Notes under the pieces: generated by a model
Told to the model about the DNA's origin: nothing
Databases searched by the model: none
Seen by the model: the letters and a program-made list of their open reading frames with translations, nothing else
Position numbers and translations under genes: made by a program
Shown here: in pieces, positions 62,917 to 64,000 of the stretch
How positions within the stretch are numbered: position 1 is the first letter of the stretch
Layout: each line of letters begins with the position of its first letter
NCBI GenBank assembly: GCA_032718475.1
Contig: JAUCBJ010001135.1
Coordinates: 1-64,000 of the forward strand
DNA: 64,000 bases
Direction: 5' to 3'
From: Nemertoderma westbladi
Lineage: Eukaryota; Xenacoelomorpha; Nemertodermatida; Nemertodermatidae

Positions 62917-63524
62917 TGTTAGCGGATCCAATTCGCAACACCACCCAGCAGAAAATGGGGAAAGTGGCTTTTTACCAATTATAGTTGGCTAGGTAACATT
63001 TCAAATATAATGTCACCTAACAACCAACGAAGGCAATATACATTGCCAGCCACAAGGAGAGATGAGAGGCTACAAGCCATCTCAGGAGGACGAAGGAAGC
63101 TAGTAAGTGGGCATCAGAGAACAGTGAGTGCCAAGGGAAGAATAGATTAGCCAATGGTGGGGCAGTAAACCATCTGATTATGATGCATCCATTGGCCAGG
63201 CCATGTACTAAGTAGCAATATTCCATATGTGTCAGTAATATAACCGTTGCCTTTATTACCTGTTGTCCAGTTGGTTTGTGTAGAGTTGTGGAAGTAAGAC
63301 GGTTTAGACCGTCGTCGTTAACCGTCCTATTATTGTATACTGATTGTGCTATTATTGTATTCTGTCATTACGAACAATTGCCACTAAAAACTCAGTTATT
63401 CTATCGGCCTCCTGCCTTTCAGATACCACAAGCCTTTCAGCAGCCAGCGGACACGGCGATGCGTACTATCCAAACGCAAACACACTGTTCGGGATTCCCT
63501 CGCCAATTCGGGGATCCCGTCACA
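62917..63524. mobile_element. Solo LTR, 608 bp, TCAAG TSD
   Basis: Starts TGTTAGCGGATCC and ends GGGATCCCGTCACA, that is TG...CA, with TCAAG on both sides (62912-62916, 63525-63529). GGATCC-AATTCG near each end is a partly inverted pair. No internal coding region exists, so this is best read as a solo LTR left by recombination. The ORFs inside (63276-63584) are not supported as genes. Confidence 0.65.
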
Positions 63525-63529
63525 TCAAG

Positions 63530-63862
63530 TTATTTAACATATTTCGTATATACAAACAAGCAAGCCTTTTTACTATGTAGGTAAAGAAATATAATTTAGA
63601 ATTTGTTATATACTGTATAATAACATAATTATTATGCAATAATATTATATATATTTTATTTTGGCATTGACTACTGCAATTTAGCTTTATTACCCAGACT
63701 GAAAGCAAAAATATACGAAATTAAAAAAAAAAATTTATTATCTATAATTTTTAGTTTGATAGACGTTGCCAATTCCTTACTAATTCATTATTTGCCGCTA
63801 GACTTTCATCCAACATATACTAAAGTATTCTGCGGCTTTATATAGGACTACAATCGTTAGGA
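63530..63862. other. AT-rich right edge
   Basis: No gene or structured element seen. Confidence 0.4.
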
Positions 63863-63970
63863 TTGGTTTTTTGTAAAACATAGCCATTTGAATCTTCTAA
63901 AACCGATTTTGTAAAAAACTGCTACCCTTTGTCTATCACAAAATATTAGATTTCCTGGGCCATAGCATAG
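63863..63970 (-). repeat. Dispersed repeat, copy 2
   Basis: Reverse-complement relative of 9070-9192 (TTTTGTAAAACATAGCCATTT, AAAACCGATTTTGTA, CTATCACAAAATATTAGATT). It runs close to the window edge, so its full extent is unknown. Confidence 0.65.
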
Positions 63971-64000
63971 ACTTCAAGAATCGAGTCCTTCCCTCCCACC

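Noticed and set aside
63276-63584. 102-codon ORF near the right edge
   Set aside because: It lies mostly inside the solo LTR and has no recognisable domain.

Overview
This window is metazoan nuclear DNA. It has spliceosomal introns with GT-AG borders, one recognisable host gene, and a dense load of retrotransposons, TIR elements and tandem repeats. The gene is a homologue of the animal PHLDB/LL5 family. The mix of BEL/Pao, CsRn1-like Ty3/gypsy, RTE and R1/Jockey-type elements suits an aquatic invertebrate, but I cannot name the species. The palindromes ACCGGT and AGGCCT recur throughout the non-coding DNA.

Left part (1-19.8 kb). A TA-flanked MITE, a 1.6-kb satellite of about 52 units of 31 bp, a SINE-like tail, a decayed LINE and a ten-unit array of TGACGTCA sites come first. 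A minus-strand PHLDB-like gene follows, in at least four coding exons (19732-19024, 12060-11189, 8551-8314, 5814-4832). The exon phases agree across all three introns. The C-terminal exon ends in a PH domain. The introns carry two or more TIR elements, a LINE fragment and two tandem-repeat arrays.

Middle part (19.9-34 kb). A 5' fragment of an RTE element lies just upstream of the first PHLDB exon seen. Next are a 5'-truncated LINE with an 18-bp target-site duplication (TSD) and a complete, apparently very young Ty3/gypsy element (24447-28981). The gypsy element has identical 295-bp LTRs, a GTAT TSD, intact gag and pol, and a textbook -1 frameshift signal. A 1.1-kb foldback element with TTAA flanks and a 315-bp tandem array follow.

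Right part (34-64 kb). This is dominated by one very large minus-strand BEL/Pao element (34047-54928). It has 1.08-kb LTRs with TG/CA ends, a 5-bp CGCGC TSD, an 879-codon gag, a 1747-codon pol, and a 4.5-kb stretch after pol. That stretch holds at least two, perhaps four, extra ORFs with no family I recognise: one has a zinc-knuckle cluster, and its stop overlaps the start of a basic ORF as TAATG. An intact RTE element (48073-51833, 12-bp TSD) sits in its leader. Without this insertion the BEL element is about 17 kb, far above the usual size of the group. A second, truncated BEL copy in the opposite orientation (55199-60728) carries its own, independent RTE insertion. A solo LTR with a TCAAG TSD lies near the right edge.

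The strongest candidate for something undescribed is the giant BEL/Pao element with its post-pol accessory ORF module.
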